Of a stretch of DNA of 64,000 nucleotides, positions 11,990 through 24,099 are shown one piece after another. Position numbers and translations under genes: made by a program. The DNA comes from Protea cynaroides (Eukaryota > Streptophyta > Magnoliopsida > Proteales > Proteaceae): contig CM053266.1 of the NCBI GenBank assembly GCA_028583415.1, forward strand, positions 39,923,758-39,987,757, given 5' to 3'. Positions within the stretch are counted from its first letter, which is position 1; each line of letters starts with the position of its first letter. The notes beneath the pieces were generated by a model that did no database searches, had not been told where the DNA came from, and saw only the letters and a list, made by a program, of their open reading frames with translations.

Positions 11990-12816
11990 GACTAATTTGG
12001 ACCATTCAAATGCAATCAACATGCATACAATAGGGTCGAACGTGTGGCGCCCATCAGGAGGGTCCACGTGTCTACCAAATAAAATAGATAATCAAACTTG
12101 ATCTGTCTAGTGGCAATATGATTCGTCCCCTTTAGCTTAATATCGGGGAAATGTGACTTTATAAACGCTCATAAATGTTGACAAAAGGCATTAAATGCGT
12201 ATTGTGCTAACAAGATCAGCCACATCATCTCACAAATGAGTGCCACAAAGGAAAAAAGATCATATATATGTTCAAGATATCGAAAAGGACGGTCACTCAC
12301 ATAAAATGGACATAGTGATGTGGACTAGATGGGGTCGTAGAGACTAGATATCGGATATATGCTCCCTACCAGGGGGTCGTAGACCATTTATCCTACATAA
12401 TAGAGTCATGATAACATTGGGGGACGGGACAAGCTGGTTAAAGGAAGGGAAGCGTGGTCAATAAGCTTCTTACCCTGCTTATAAATATAAGGAAATAGCA
12501 AGGAGAAAAAGGATCTGATTCCAACCCAACTAAGGTACCGTTACTCTCTATAGTTCTCTCTAGAATCCACTATTCACTATCTGTGAGTTCTCATTCACTC
12601 ATCGAAACCATCTTATTGTTATCTTATGTGAACTGGGAAGGAAAGAGCTTGCAGAGCTACTATACCTTAGTCCTTTCTCTCTAAGTAATTCGGGTATCTT
12701 ATCCTTGAGTTCCAGTCTACTTATCCTGGACCATATTGACTAAGACATCAGAATGGCCACAGGGTTAAACCTGCCCACCTCACTTGATTGTTCTTGTTCT
12801 ACAGATAGTGACAACA
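11990..12816 (+). mobile_element. possible solo LTR (plus orientation)
   Basis: The layout resembles a plant Gypsy-type LTR: a regulatory-like left half with CCACGTGT, a TATA box (CTTATAAATATAAGG, about 12476-12490), a C/T-rich leader, and an end reading ATAGTGACAACA. No second LTR, primer site or clear target duplication is visible, and the left edge is approximate. Confidence 0.35.
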
Positions 12817-12992
12817 TCTTGCATACCAAGTGAAATCCAGCAACATAACGAATCAGCCTATCTTTTATAGCCAATTAGCTTTTACTCTCGAAGAATTCTT
12901 TCACATGGAGGATTGTATCCTTTTCCGATGTGGGTTTTCTCACTCATCTATGCAAAATCCACCTTACTTTGGTAATAATATTCAGTAAGAAG

Positions 12993-12993
12993 C

Positions 12994-13035
<42 letters not shown>
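12993..13035. repeat. (TA)n followed by poly-T
   Basis: About 14 TA units run directly into a run of T. This is a simple-sequence tract between the possible LTR and the ENR promoter. Confidence 0.95.
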
Positions 13036-13309
13036 GGGGTGAAACTTAAAGTTCCAATATTGCCCCTATATTTTGTGGTTTTGTTGATGATCCATTAAGT
13101 GTGGGTCAAACGGAATCTATAGGGGACCTTAAGGGCCGGTGTCAAGTAATAAAACCCTTTAATAATGAACGTTAAAGCCCTAACGGAGCGTTTGATTTGT
13201 TTAATTAAGTCCGACACTTCCAAAGCTTGAAGTTCAACAGTTGCAACTAAAAGTTTCAATTGTTTACCAAAAAAACTAAAAGTTTCAATCCCATCAGAGC
13301 CTCGATTTC

Positions 13310-13851
13310 ATCGAAATTAATATATAGTGGATGACTAATGTTTTTCCTCTCCAAACGCTTCTGAAGCTCTGAGCTTTGGAGAGGACACCGCTGATACAGA
13401 CGAGGGCAACTGAGGATTTCTCCTGGCTTTGACGGATCACTAGTCGATAGCAGCCATTTAGTAATCACGAAGGTGAGATTCGAGAAACGGAGATGAATGA
13501 GTTTGAAGGCGAAAAAAGAGATGCTAACGTGTATTGATTTTGTTCTGAAGGAATTTCTGTTGATCTGCATTTTGCTTAATGTTTTTGCTCTTTATTTGCA
13601 TTTCATTGTTAGAATTGTTGAATGCTATTGTTCATTTGAGAATAAATTCTCCACAACGCAGTGCAGAACTGCAGATTTGAGTTTTGACCATTTACTACGT
13701 GGATCTATATTATTAGTTTTCTAATTCTAAGAGAAAAACTAGTATTATCTACACCCACCCACCCTTTTTAGCTCTAAATATAATGAGTTTATTTGTTAAT
13801 TCGCTGTTATAATATGAAAGCTGTTTATTCTGATTCTGTTATAGTTTGCAG
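13310..13851 (+). promoter_or_regulatory. enoyl-ACP reductase core promoter and 5'UTR intron
   Basis: A TATA-like AATATATAG lies near 13318. It is followed by a leader ending CACGAAG at 13472, then GTGAGATT, a good splice donor. The matching acceptor TTTGCAG ends at 13851, 37 bases before the ATG. A 379-base intron therefore probably splits the 5'UTR, as is common in highly expressed plant housekeeping genes. The transcription start is not fixed. Confidence 0.5.
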
Positions 13852-13888
13852 ATTTCTTTTACTTTCTTCGGGATTTAGTTTATTGGAA

Positions 13889-16800
13889 ATGGCGGCAACT
13901 GCGGCTTCTGGCCTGCAAATGGCAGCAGCAAGGCCCAGTATCTCTCCTTCTCCTTCTAGAATTTTCAAGGCAAGCACTGCATTTTTTAGCTCAGATGCCA
14001 AATGCACCTCATTGTCTAAGCTTACAAGCTCTTCTCATGTCTCGTCTGCGCAACCTTTCTTCCGGAACTTAACATCCAGTCCTGTAAAATTGATCGTTAC
14101 AAGGGCAATGGCTGTAGAAACTGAGAATAAGGTCCTTCCAGGCTTGCCCGTTGATCTGCGAGGTATGATATCTTACATCCTGTTTCCTGACGTGTATGTT
14201 TTATCCATTATGTAAACTGTAATGTTGCTCTGTAAACATTTCTTTTTCACTATGTTCTTATGATTGCCTATTCGTTAAACCCCTGAAAAAGATTTACCTT
14301 GCATTCGACAGATCTTGTAGCTGTAGTCTGAGCGTTTTTTACCTTAAAACTTTGGACATCTGATACTCTTATGACAACACATCCATAAAAAAGATTAAGA
14401 TCGATTTTGATTCAAAATAAGAGTATCAGATGTAGGCTGAGAGGGTTGTAGACCTTCAATGGGACTAATAGTTTGAACATTTCCAAAGACTTACGTAGGG
14501 GGCTGATATCAAGATATTCAATGAACTTTACATTTTCAAAGTCTTTCTCCTCAAACAATGAAACCAACTTCATTAACCTATTGACATCCCCAAAACTTCA
14601 CAACTTTAGAGGAGTAGATATAACTAACTAGTTAAATTTGTATGGGCCACTTATCCCTCACATATGAGCTTTCAAATAAACTTATTACAGTACATAAAAA
14701 TTCCCATCCCACATGACACATATGACCCATATAACCCATATAACCCATATAACCCATTAGGCTACTTATTTAACACATTAGATTAGGTTGGGCTTGTTTC
14801 GGTATGAATACTTCTGCTAGAACCTCTCTTGATCTACATCAACCTGAATGAGTGATAAACTGCTCATCCTAATTAGATCCAAATGTAATTAATTTGTGAC
14901 AAATCAACTTTAAACCTGAAAACAATGTGGAAACTTTGGTTGGGTTGGGAGTTTTTTTCAGAAATTGACACCGTTACATACTGTTGAATATGGGAATTTC
15001 CCAATTTGATCTAAAACACAATTAGATTTATCTTAAATTAATAAGATAAACGCTATCATTTCACACTGTTTGACCACCTTGGTGCCCTTCTTCTCTCTCT
15101 TTTTTATTGTGGAGTCTGGCAGACTCCAGCTCCTGAACCCAGTACTCTTATCTCTCTGTTAAGAGCTGTTTTGATTCTTCAACAGTCACATTTCGGTGGC
15201 ATTCCTCCTGGAAGTCATCAGACTCTATTTGATGGTTTGGCACCACTGAAAACCAACATGTGGCATAACCCAGCATCTGGATTAATGAACAGGATAAACC
15301 CAGACAAGAAGAAAAATTAATATAATTCAAACTGGAAGTTCTTTGCAATTTTGAAATATTTTGGATAATTAATCTTCATGAGATTTTCAAGCTTCACCCA
15401 TTTTCTTGTTTTTCTACCTGGTATGTAGGTGAAACTTATTAATTACTTGTATGTCATGAGTTCCAAGATGTAAATGGTTGATGAATTGTGCTTTCATGCA
15501 TGCATGTACATAAAAGCCTGATGGTTCATCATTTAGTGTGGTACTCCATATGATTTTACTGTCTGGTTCGAAGCACTCAAATAAGCACTGCTTCTAGAAT
15601 CTAGATTGTCAGTTAGAAACATGGTCAACTAAAGAATTGGAATCTTATTCTGTAGGTAAGAGAGCATTTATTGCTGGAGTAGCTGATGACAATGGATATG
15701 GTTGGGCAATTGCGAAATCTCTTGCTGCGGCAGGTGCTGAAATCCTTGTTGGTACATGGGTGCCTGTATGTAAAAGAACCTGCCCTCTGTAGTTATTCTT
15801 ATGCATTCGTAGAGATTTTCTACGACTATGAAAATGTTGAATTCCTGGTAAATGTCTTATCCTTGTGCAGGCTCTGAACATTTTTGAGACCAGTCTAAGA
15901 CGTGGGAAGTTTGATGAATCACGCATGTAAAATTTTGGACTTGGCATTACTCGTTCAGGAGTGAAATTCAATATAACTTCTATGATTGCCTTCTCTAATA
16001 TAGAATTTGAGGTTTCAGGTTGCCAGATGGTTCTATGATGGAGATTACAAAAGTGTACCCACTGGATGCAGTATATGATAGCCCTGAGGATATTCCTGAA
16101 GATGTAAATATGCAGAGCCATTTTCAATGCTTAATATTTAAGAGGAACAATTTTAGTTGTTTATACTGGTATCATGTGTTATTGCGCAGATAAAAATGAA
16201 TAAGCGTTATGCAGGATCCTCCAAATGGACTGTACAGGTATCTCAATTTTCTTCTGAAGCAGAGTGAAATTTGTTGTGGTAGACATTTCAAAGTGATCCA
16301 TTTGACAACCTATAAAAACATTTACTTCTAAAATAAACAATCTTAACTATTTGGGAAATTTTTTTTGCTGTGGAAGATATTTCAAAGATTTATCTTAAAC
16401 AATTACAGCCTAAATGTAAGCTCAACAGTCTATGAATCAGGGTGTTGTGAGTTATATTACACAAATCCAGAAGGGAAAGTAATATAAACGTATACATCAT
16501 AAAAAGTAATAAAAATGCTCGCATGCTTTCATGGTACTTGTATCACCATAACATGCTTTTGTCGTAGAAACTTTTAAAGAGAGATTTCTAGTGGTGGCGA
16601 CTGGCAAGCATGTTGTGCTGCAGTCTGTGCAAGTCCTCATCATCCTGCTTTGGATGCTTCAGACCCATGTCAGTGCTCATTGACTACATATTTGTCAACC
16701 CAAACAGCAGAAACTTGGGTGACCTTGAAACATAAAAAGAACAAACTTGCCACAATGAGATATTTGCTAGCTTTTGCTGTCAGTTACCCATTCAATAGCT

Positions 16801-19004
16801 TTATTTGTCATCGTAGTCTTTTGTCATGTAGATAGTTGACAAGTCATAATTCCTCTGTATAAAATAGTTTCAATCTTATCAGTCAAGGAGGTTTTTGCTT
16901 GCCAACAAGGTGAGTGTAAAACATATCAATCTCACATGGGTTATACATCTCACAGGAAGTTGTTGAGTCAGTGAAGCAGGATTTTGGGAGCATTGACATC
17001 CTTGTGCACTCACTTGCCAATGGCCCAGAGGTACAGTCTTCCTCATTTCTGTTGTATTTCTATTTTGGCAATCTATTTTGGTACCTTATCAGTAAACCTC
17101 TCATGTGCAGGTGAGTAGACCCCTATTGGAGACATCCAGGAAAGGATATCTTGCTGCACTCTCTGCATCTAGTTACTCTTTTGTTTCTTTGCTCAAGCAT
17201 TTCCTTCCAATAATGAATCCAGGCACGCTTTATCACTACAGCACTCTAATCTTCCTCCCCCCTCCCTGTGCTCTCTTTCTGATTCCATTTCCTATTAAGT
17301 ATTATTTGCAATAGCAAATCATGTTGGCTCTTGGCAGTATACATAATTTGGTGTTACTATCCAGGTGGCGCCTCAATTTCTCTCACGTATATTGCTTCTG
17401 AAAGGATTATTCCTGGGTATGTCATGGTTCCTTATTTACTTAGTCTTGATGTCTTTCCATATTGAAGAGTCATCATGGTGATAGATGTTCTAATCCAAAC
17501 CAAATTACATACAGATATGGTGGAGGCATGAGTTCAGCAAAAGCTGCCCTAGAGAGTGATACTCAAGTGAGCTTCTGTCCTTTCTAGCTGACCATATGAT
17601 CGCATCAATTTATGGTCACTACGTACTGTCCCTAATATCTTTTCACTTGATGTAGGTGCTTGCTTTTGAAGCTGGAAGAAAACGTCAAATTCGAGTCAAC
17701 ACTATTTCTGCTGGTGCGTAAAACCATATTTGTAATATCCTATATAGTTTGAGGATTGCTAAGGTACCCATATGGTAGCCTGAAAGAATGTCACCTATCC
17801 TTGTACTAGAGCATTTGTGCGTGCTCATGGTGCTCCAGTATGTTCATCATTTTTTTAGAAGTAAATTGAAGGTCAGACCACCAAACAATTTTGAATGTCC
17901 ACTACATTCTTCTTTTGACCAACTACCATACCCTTTTTTTCAGTCAGTCAACCATACAAAATGATGCACTTTATTTGGTGGTTAAATATTCATGATGGCA
18001 ATGCATCAAATGATGATTCTTCCATAAGTGTGACATGTGATACAGTATGAGGATACTTTCATTCTCAGATTCTTAGCATGGATCACCAGATTTAATGGTC
18101 AAGACATTAATAAACTGGAGGCAACTGCACCCCATTAAGGTGAATTAATGAAAAATGGAGGTGAGTCACTGAAGACAGAAAGATTATTGTGCAAATTCCC
18201 TTCATGACCTCTGTTGCTTTCAGAAATTGGAAAGGATTGGGATAAGGAGAATGCTACATCTATCAAAGAAAGCAAAACAGGTGAAAAGAATGGGATTTTT
18301 GGTTGGTGGAGTTTTGGAGGTTTGGGTTCGGAAAAGTCAGCCCTTATGATTGTCACTGTTGGGAAGAGAGCTCTGAAAATTGATACTGAATTTACACCAG
18401 AAAGGATGAATTGTCAGTTTTTTATGGGTTTCCCTGTAATCGTATGAGCTGATACACATACAGTTGCCATATGAGTGTATGGGTATAGCTCATTCACAGT
18501 TATAGCAATTGTATTTTATATCTATGATTTCAAAAAGCCAAAAAAGAAAAGAACAAGAAGAGGTAACATATATATTTGTGTGTGCGTTGCGTCTAAAGGT
18601 CCAGCTATAGGTTTAATGAATATATTTTTAACGTGCAATTTCTTTCTTTTGCCTTGTTATGTCACTGTCATTAGGTCCACTTGGAAGCCGTGCTGCAAAA
18701 GCCATTGGTTTCATTGACAAGATGATTGAGTATTCATTTGCCAATGCCCCCATAGAGAAGGAACTCTCTGCAGGTAAGAATTTGACTGGGATCTCTCTTA
18801 TTTACTTGTTTATCTTGCTCTTTTACATTTTCTTACTGGTTCGTTAAATAAATTTGGGCAGATGAAGTGGGGAACGCTGCTGCCTTCCTTGTATCGCCAC
18901 TGTCTTCAGCCATCACTGGTGCAGTTGTGTACGTAGATAATGGTTTGAACGCAATGGGAGTAGGGATTGATAGTCCAATATTTGACATTCCAAAAGAAAA
19001 TTGA
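13889..19004 (+). CDS. MOD1: plastid enoyl-[acyl-carrier-protein] reductase (NADH)
   Basis: Last reductive step of plastid type II fatty acid synthesis: NADH-dependent reduction of trans-2-enoyl-ACP. Twelve exons: 13889-14162, 15656-15765, 15871-15926, 16019-16103, 16190-16237, 16956-17030, 17111-17222, 17365-17416, 17515-17566, 17656-17713, 18675-18773 and 18862-19004. They join without a frame break to 387 residues (Arabidopsis MOD1 is about 390). Residues 1 to about 75 are a Ser/Ala-rich chloroplast transit peptide. The nucleotide-binding stretch is AFIAGVADDNGYGWAIAKSL (about 95-114). The catalytic pair is Tyr272 and Lys280 in YGGGMSSAK, with the plant Y-x7-K spacing. The C-terminus reads NAAAFLVSPLSSAITGAVVY and onward. 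Intron 7 starts with GC instead of GT (CAG/GCACGC); all others are GT-AG. The gene looks intact and functional. The symbol is by homology to Arabidopsis. Confidence 0.96.
14356..14433. repeat. 78-bp inverted repeat in ENR intron 1
   Basis: ACATCTGATACTCTTAT at 14356-14372 is perfectly inverted at 14417-14433. The 44-base centre is AT-rich. This is probably a tiny MITE or foldback sequence. Confidence 0.7.
14725..14758. repeat. 9-bp tandem repeat ACCCATATA in ENR intron 1
   Basis: Nearly four head-to-tail copies of ACCCATATA, the last one incomplete. Confidence 0.9.
18224..18447 (+). pseudogene. coding-like ORF in ENR intron 10, unknown origin
   Basis: Directly after a good acceptor (GTTGCTTTCAG, ending at 18223) a frame stays open for 73 residues to a TGA. 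Composition is protein-like rather than low-complexity: it begins IGKDWDKENA, continues through NGIFGWWSFGGLGSEKSA and ends FFMGFPVIV. It is not part of the reductase, whose exons 10 and 11 join cleanly across it. It could be a captured gene fragment or an alternative terminal exon giving a truncated enzyme. I do not recognise the family, and chance cannot be excluded. Confidence 0.35.
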
Positions 19005-19716
19005 GCTACAGATTTACAGCCCGTCTATTTAGGTTTGAGTTTAGCCGAGGGACTATGGTTCTTGTATGCTATTATTATCCGAGGATAACTCCTTGGTCGG
19101 TATCTCCCATTTTGTTCTGTGAAATTCCCGAATTATTTGTTTTCATAGGAAAAATATTTATGGACAGTGATTAAGAGTACAGCAGTCTAAGCCGATAGCA
19201 CTCTTCGTAGAACCATTTAAGTTCTTGAAAAGCTTGCAATCGGCTCTGCTTGAACAGATTAACAAAGAATATTCGAGAAGCATTTAACTTATTAGTTTGA
19301 ATTTTTGAGATGAAAACTTAACACTGCCAAATATCAAATAAAATATTACTTTCCTAACGTAGAAGGATGAGAAAGATATATAATTGAAAAGCATTTTTAA
19401 ACGCGTATATATTTTATATATTAAAATATATTAAATACGATTTGAACACGTATTGCCTTTTTAGATGTAATGGTTGAGATATGCTGGAGGCATAATTTAT
19501 AAGCATTCTAATATATCATAGCCCAATTGTGAATATCTCCCATGTGTTCATGGTTCAAGGTATTGAATATCGATTTTGAATTGGGCTGATCTTTCATCAC
19601 AACTTATACTTTATTGAAGATCGAATATGTATTGGTTTCTCATTGAATCCATACATAGATCGGATTGATCTTCAATGTGACCAATAATTGTATTTGTGTA
19701 GAACCATGCATATGTC
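19005..19716. other. ENR 3'UTR and intergenic
   Basis: The first 150-200 bases are the likely 3'UTR of the reductase gene. The remainder is AT-rich spacer up to the Copia element, with no gene seen. Confidence 0.5.
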
Positions 19717-19919
19717 TATAGAAAAAGAGAAAAAGACGATGATAAGAGGAATCACAATTTCATTGAATGAATATTAAAGTGTTCTACACTGTTTTACTTA
19801 TACACTTTACAGTGATTATAATTGGTCATTTAATAATATCTATACTTACTTTATTTGTTACAGGTGGTAAACAGTATTGGGCTGGGTTTACTGGGCCTTA
19901 CTGTTTTACTCCTCAATAT
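19717..19919 (-). repeat. 3' LTR of the 19.7-22.8 kb Copia element
   Basis: About 203 bp, closely matching the right LTR (shared TTGTTACAGGTGGTAAACAG and GTTTTACTCCTC). It keeps the uninterrupted sequence TTTTACTTATACAC where the right LTR carries a MITE, so it serves as the empty site. Edges are approximate. Confidence 0.75.
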
Positions 19920-20106
19920 TCCCTCGGAAACCCGGCTGGGGTGGAAATCATAAGCCGAGTTTAATACAAAAAGCCATAAACTCCCCGTAAGGAAGAGGTT
20001 TTGTAAAAACGTCAGCAAGTAAAACCATCAAACCATGCACATGGGGCCAGATTGAGCCCCTATAATACTCGTTGAAGCTTACAAATTGCTCGAGGTTGCT
20101 CAAACA

Positions 20107-20790
20107 TCAACATAACCTGTTGGCTGACTCTGGAGTGGATAAAACCCCATCAACATCCATTGCAGCTTTCCAGCTTGGATGTGTTACAGCTTCTTTGATA
20201 GACCGCGGTACACCAACATCATCATTCACAGCCCATAAATCAGCTCTTGATTGATCATGAACCCCAGAAGGAATGCTGTCCGAATGAGCTGTCCCTAATG
20301 AATCTGAACCCGTATGAAGAAAATTAACTTGTGAGATAATGTTGGGATCACTAGCATTGGAACCCGCATGAATCTGAACAGTAGTATCTGAACCCGAATG
20401 GCCCTGCTTTTTTGCATATCTGACATTTAACAGTAGTCTGGGGATGTGTATTTGCAGGCTGAACATTTGTTGGTTGGATGATAGAGAAAACATTATGACT
20501 TCAGTTCTCTCTTGATACAGATCCCCTTCCCTTAGAATTAAAGCTAGTGCCTCGTCTCTGATTTCCTGTAGACTTTCGTGAACTATAGAAGGCAAGATTT
20601 GGGTTAACTGAAGAATCAGCAAGATGATTCTTGAGTCGCAGGTCATGGCTTTGCAACAACGGAATCAACTCGGCATACGAAGGGACAGGGGGTTTGAGCA
20701 TTGTTGTCGCAAATGTCTCAAACGGAGGTCCTAAATTTGTTAAAAGATAAAAAACTTTCTGGTTATCTAGAACAGCAACTGGAAACCACT
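20107..20790 (-). pseudogene. Copia gag fused to RT start, defective
   Basis: The minus strand reads gag (FATTMLKPPVPSYAELIPLL) and then, after degraded sequence, the RT entry motif HPSWKAAMD. The intervening protease and integrase are missing and the frame shifts between pieces. This is a remnant of a retrotransposon polyprotein, not a host gene. Confidence 0.75.
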
Positions 20791-21342
20791 AACAAAGGGT
20801 TGTGTTCAACCTCAAGTCACGGTTAAGGCTGAAACTAGAGACCTATTTGATTCAAAAATCAAGGGATTAGATCGTAGGATCTAAGCTTCTTGAACCCAAC
20901 ACATATCAGACCTAATAGTTGACCATGTAAAGCAAATAAAATATCTGAAGTTAGATCTGGGGGAAGAACGAGAACAGCTTAGGCTGCAGATTTCGGTTCT
21001 CCATGTGGGAGGGATTTTGGGTCATGGGTTCCAAGGGTTTAGGTCGAAAACTCTGTCCGTCTTAAGGTGTGTGAGGGATGCTCGAGGGAGATCGATGGGA
21101 TTTTGCTGGTCTGGTGTTTCCGCCCAGAACAGGGGAAGAATTAGTAACAAAGGATAGTAAAGAACTTAGAAGAAGAATAGGAGTATCGAAAGAGAAAGAA
21201 GGTCCAAGTAAGAAGGGAAACCAGAGGATAAGAGAAAAAATACCTATCGATTGGTAGGAGAGGGATGAGCTTCACAGCAATGGGGAAGGAAAATCAGCCG
21301 AGAGGAAAACTGCCCAACCAAGAGAGGAAGAGGAGGAGAGGG

Positions 21343-21536
21343 GGATTCAGATCGTCTCCTCCATGTACTTCAGGGAGGAGGGAGACGCCCCGTCGGATGG
21401 CCGAATCCGAGCCCACGTCCGAGCCGACACCCAGCCGACAAGGGGTGTCAGCTTGGACGTGGGGCTCAGATTTTCCCGAGAGCCACGTGTCGGCCATCCG
21501 AGGGGGCGTCTCTCTCCGAGGAGACGATGCAGATCT
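21343..21536. mobile_element. palindromic Mutator-like MITE, copy 2 (194 bp)
   Basis: Inserted in the Copia interior. The ends are GGATTCAGATCGTCTCC and (inverted) AGATCTGCATCGTCTCC. A perfect 9-bp duplication AGGAGAGGG flanks it (21334-21342, 21537-21545). The interior folds back on itself and carries CCACGTGTC (21483). It matches copies 1 and 6 through the GACACCCAGCCGACAAG region. The short ORFs on both strands reflect the palindrome. Confidence 0.85.
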
Positions 21537-22374
21537 AGGAGAGGGAGAGCAGCAACTACTCAGCCCGTAGGCACCAAACACATCAATCAAACTTTCATTC
21601 TATTCTCCATCATAAGTTTCATTGATAAAAATGTCTATAAATAGACTTTATAATCTAATTAATTGCTAAATAAAAATACTAAATAAAAACATAATAATTA
21701 AAAGACTCTTAACTAAAGAAGACTCCTAATTAAAGAAGACTCCTGACTAACCTAAAACTCCAAGCTAAAGGGTAACTCCATCACTTTTTTTTATGAAAAG
21801 ACGTAAAACTAAATCTAATTATAATAATTTCCTTAATTAAAATAAACCCTGAAAAATATTCCTAGTCAACGGATCCAGCTTGCATCAGATAACAACTCAA
21901 ATTTCCTTGCTTTCGACACCTGAGCAAATGCAGACGAAAGAGTCGTCCAAAGATCAAAAGCAGTTTTCACTCCCACTACCAAGCCAAGAACCCCTTCAGA
22001 GAGGGTACCAACGATCCAAGCTTTCACGAGTCGGTCTATTCTCACCCAATAAACATAATCTGGGTTAGGAGTAACACTCCCATCCGTAGAAAGAACCTCA
22101 TGATCTAGTGGGGGAACATTGCGATTAACAAAGCCAAATAGATCTTGGCTTTCAATCAGGGTAAGAAGCTACGTCTCCTAGAGGAGAAAATTTCCAGCAT
22201 TGAGCTTCGAAGAAACAAAATTAGACACATTTAGGGTAGAAGGATATGGAAAAGATAGAGGATTTGTAGTTGCCATGACCGGAGGTCTTGTAGTTTCTAT
22301 TGTCGGAGGTCTCGTAGCTGCCATTGCCGAAAAAGATTGGGACAAAAATGAGTTGCAGAGTTGTGTTGTGTTAT

Positions 22375-22388
22375 GCGCTCTGATACCA
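22375..22388 (-). other. primer binding site of the Copia element
   Basis: On the minus strand TGGTATCAGAGCGC starts immediately after the LTR. TGGTATCAGAGC is the standard plant tRNA-iMet-complementary site, and it fixes element orientation. Confidence 0.85.
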
Positions 22389-22765
22389 TATAGAAAAGAG
22401 AAAAGGAAGATGATACAACAAGAGGAATCACAATTTCATTGAATGAATATTACACTGTTCTACATTGTTCTACTTATGGATCCGCATCCTCTCCTCCCAA
22501 TGGTTCTGGGAGGACGCGGCAACCCCATCCGGATGGTCGACACGTGACTCTAGGGTAAATTCGAGACCCACGTTCAAACCGACACCCAATGTCACATCCT
22601 CCCAGAACCATTGGGAGGATATGATATGAATCCTCTACTTATACACTATACAATGATTATAACCGGCCACTTAATAATATCTATACCTACTCTATTCGTT
22701 ACAGGTGGTAAACAGTATTGGGCTGGGTTTACTGGGCCTTATTGTTTTACTCCTCATTGTCAACA
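22389..22765 (-). repeat. 5' LTR of the Copia element, split by a MITE
   Basis: 377 bp as it stands. Removing the 156-bp MITE and one 9-bp duplication leaves about 212 bp, matching the 203-bp left LTR. It ends in CAACA on the plus strand. Confidence 0.75.
22478..22633. mobile_element. palindromic Mutator-like MITE, copy 3 (156 bp)
   Basis: The ends GGATCCGCATCCTCTCC and (inverted) GGATTCATATCATATCC continue into identical arms CTCCCAATGGTTCTGGGAGG. It is flanked by a perfect 9-bp duplication TCTACTTAT (22469-22477, 22634-22642). The sister LTR at 19717-19919 lacks the insertion, so the boundaries are fixed by an empty site. Contains GACACGTGAC (22539). Confidence 0.92.
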
Positions 22766-22813
22766 TTTATACTCCATCTTGAAGTATGAGATTTGTTTGA
22801 TCAGGGGGAGGAT

Positions 22814-23477
22814 TAAGGGTGTCAAAACTGGGCTCGGCCCGGTAGCACGGACCGAGCCAGCCCAATATAGCCTGAACCCAGCCCGGACCGAGCCTTAATA
22901 GACAGGTTTTGGTCTGAGCTTGTAAAGCTCGACACCGTTTCAGCCTAAACCGAAACCAAACCGGACCGGTCCTTTAAGAAGCCCGAATTAGCCCAAATCG
23001 ATAAAACCCAACCCGAACACCGGTAAGGTCCGTTTGGGCCCAATTTCTTAATTTAAATGATTTTAAATTTTAATAGATTGTGTTACACTATTAGAGTTCA
23101 CTTTATGATCTAGAAGACTATGTGAATCTATAGTTGAAAATATTATGTTAATTGTTATAGTTTATTAAATTACATACATATGGAAGGAATAATGCTAATT
23201 TTATAGATAGAAATAATAAAATAGGTTATATAGTTTACATATAAAAGGGGATTGATAAGCTCGATAAACTCGATCCAGACCGAACCAACCTGAAATCACC
23301 TCAATAAACCCAGTCCGATATCAAACCGATACCGGACCCAGCCCGTTAGTTATTGTGTCCAGTGCAGCCCACCCTAGTCCGAACTCTTAATGGACATGTT
23401 TTGGGCTGGGTTTATAAAATCCGACATCGATTCAGTTCAGACCGAAACCGACCCAGACCGGCCCGTTGACACCCTTA
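22814..23477. mobile_element. hAT-like MITE (664 bp)
   Basis: The ends TAAGGGTGTCAA and TTGACACCCTTA are inverted repeats. The flanks GGGAGGAT and GGGAGGAC agree at 7 of 8 positions, the 8-bp duplication typical of hAT elements. The interior is rich in CCGGACCG/GGCCCG-type short repeats on both arms. Related by its ends to the element at 45240. Confidence 0.82.
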
Positions 23478-23485
23478 GGGAGGAC

Positions 23486-24099
23486 CATGGGCCATGTTTA
23501 AGGTATTATCAGTTTGTTGGGTGTCGGATGAGAACTTTGACCCCTTCTTATTAGATTTTAATCATCTCATAATCCTCATGAGAAAATCTAATGACTGTAC
23601 TTCATTATGTGCATATACCATTATATTAATATAAGGTGCACAGTAGATATATAAGGTGCACGGTAGATGACAACTATTATTAGATTTTCTGATACGAACG
23701 TGAGGGCAAGATTTCAATCCTCTCTTGTTCCGAAACATTTACTAGACAAACTTCACTTCGAGTATGACCGGTGTATACTACGGTTTTCCTCGTTCTATTT
23801 TTGTAATTTAGGAGAGCAAGAGGGGCTAATCTTCATTGACCCATCATCAAATCGTGATAGATGCCACTTCTGGACGCGGAAAGTTCAAATGCCGAATCCA
23901 ACCAAAAAATGGCGGAATATCTGCTGCCCCCGCTCCTGTAGATTCATCAGATGTTTTGCTCCTTTAAACTCCACCGGCTCACTGCTACGGTCGAGAGAGA
24001 GTCCAGACTCCAGAGGCTTGCTTGTCTGTGTTGGAAACAAAACTCTAAAAGTTTCCTTTAAAATGGAAATTTAGGGCTATCTATCGAGCGTTGGCGAAG
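23486..24099 (+). promoter_or_regulatory. upstream region and 5'UTR of the 24100 gene
   Basis: No separate gene. A short uORF (ATG at 24063, three codons) ends 25 bases before the main ATG, and a longer in-frame reading from about 23889 ends at the same stop. An imperfect hairpin lies at 23545-23595 (TTAGATTTT..AAAATCTAA). Confidence 0.4.

Larger units (their letters stand above)
19717..22765 (-). mobile_element. deleted Copia LTR retrotransposon, minus orientation
   Basis: Two LTRs bracket a decayed interior: about 19717-19919, and 22389-22765, the latter enlarged by a MITE. A tRNA-iMet-type primer site abuts the right LTR; read on the minus strand it is TGGTATCAGAGCGC (22388-22375). Three protein pieces remain on the minus strand. 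The gag piece (about 20790 downward) contains GPPFETFATTMLKPPVPSYA and LIPLLQSHDLR. The RT entry motif SIKEAVTHPSWKAAMD is near 20170. The polyprotein end DVFTKPLPYGEFMAF stops at 19948. Protease, integrase and most of RT are deleted, so it is non-autonomous. No clear 5-bp target duplication is visible. Confidence 0.85.

Noticed and set aside
21265..21644. Overlapping 93-101 aa ORFs at the Copia/MITE junction
   Set aside because: Frames run through a palindromic MITE and its flanks on both strands; no family resemblance.
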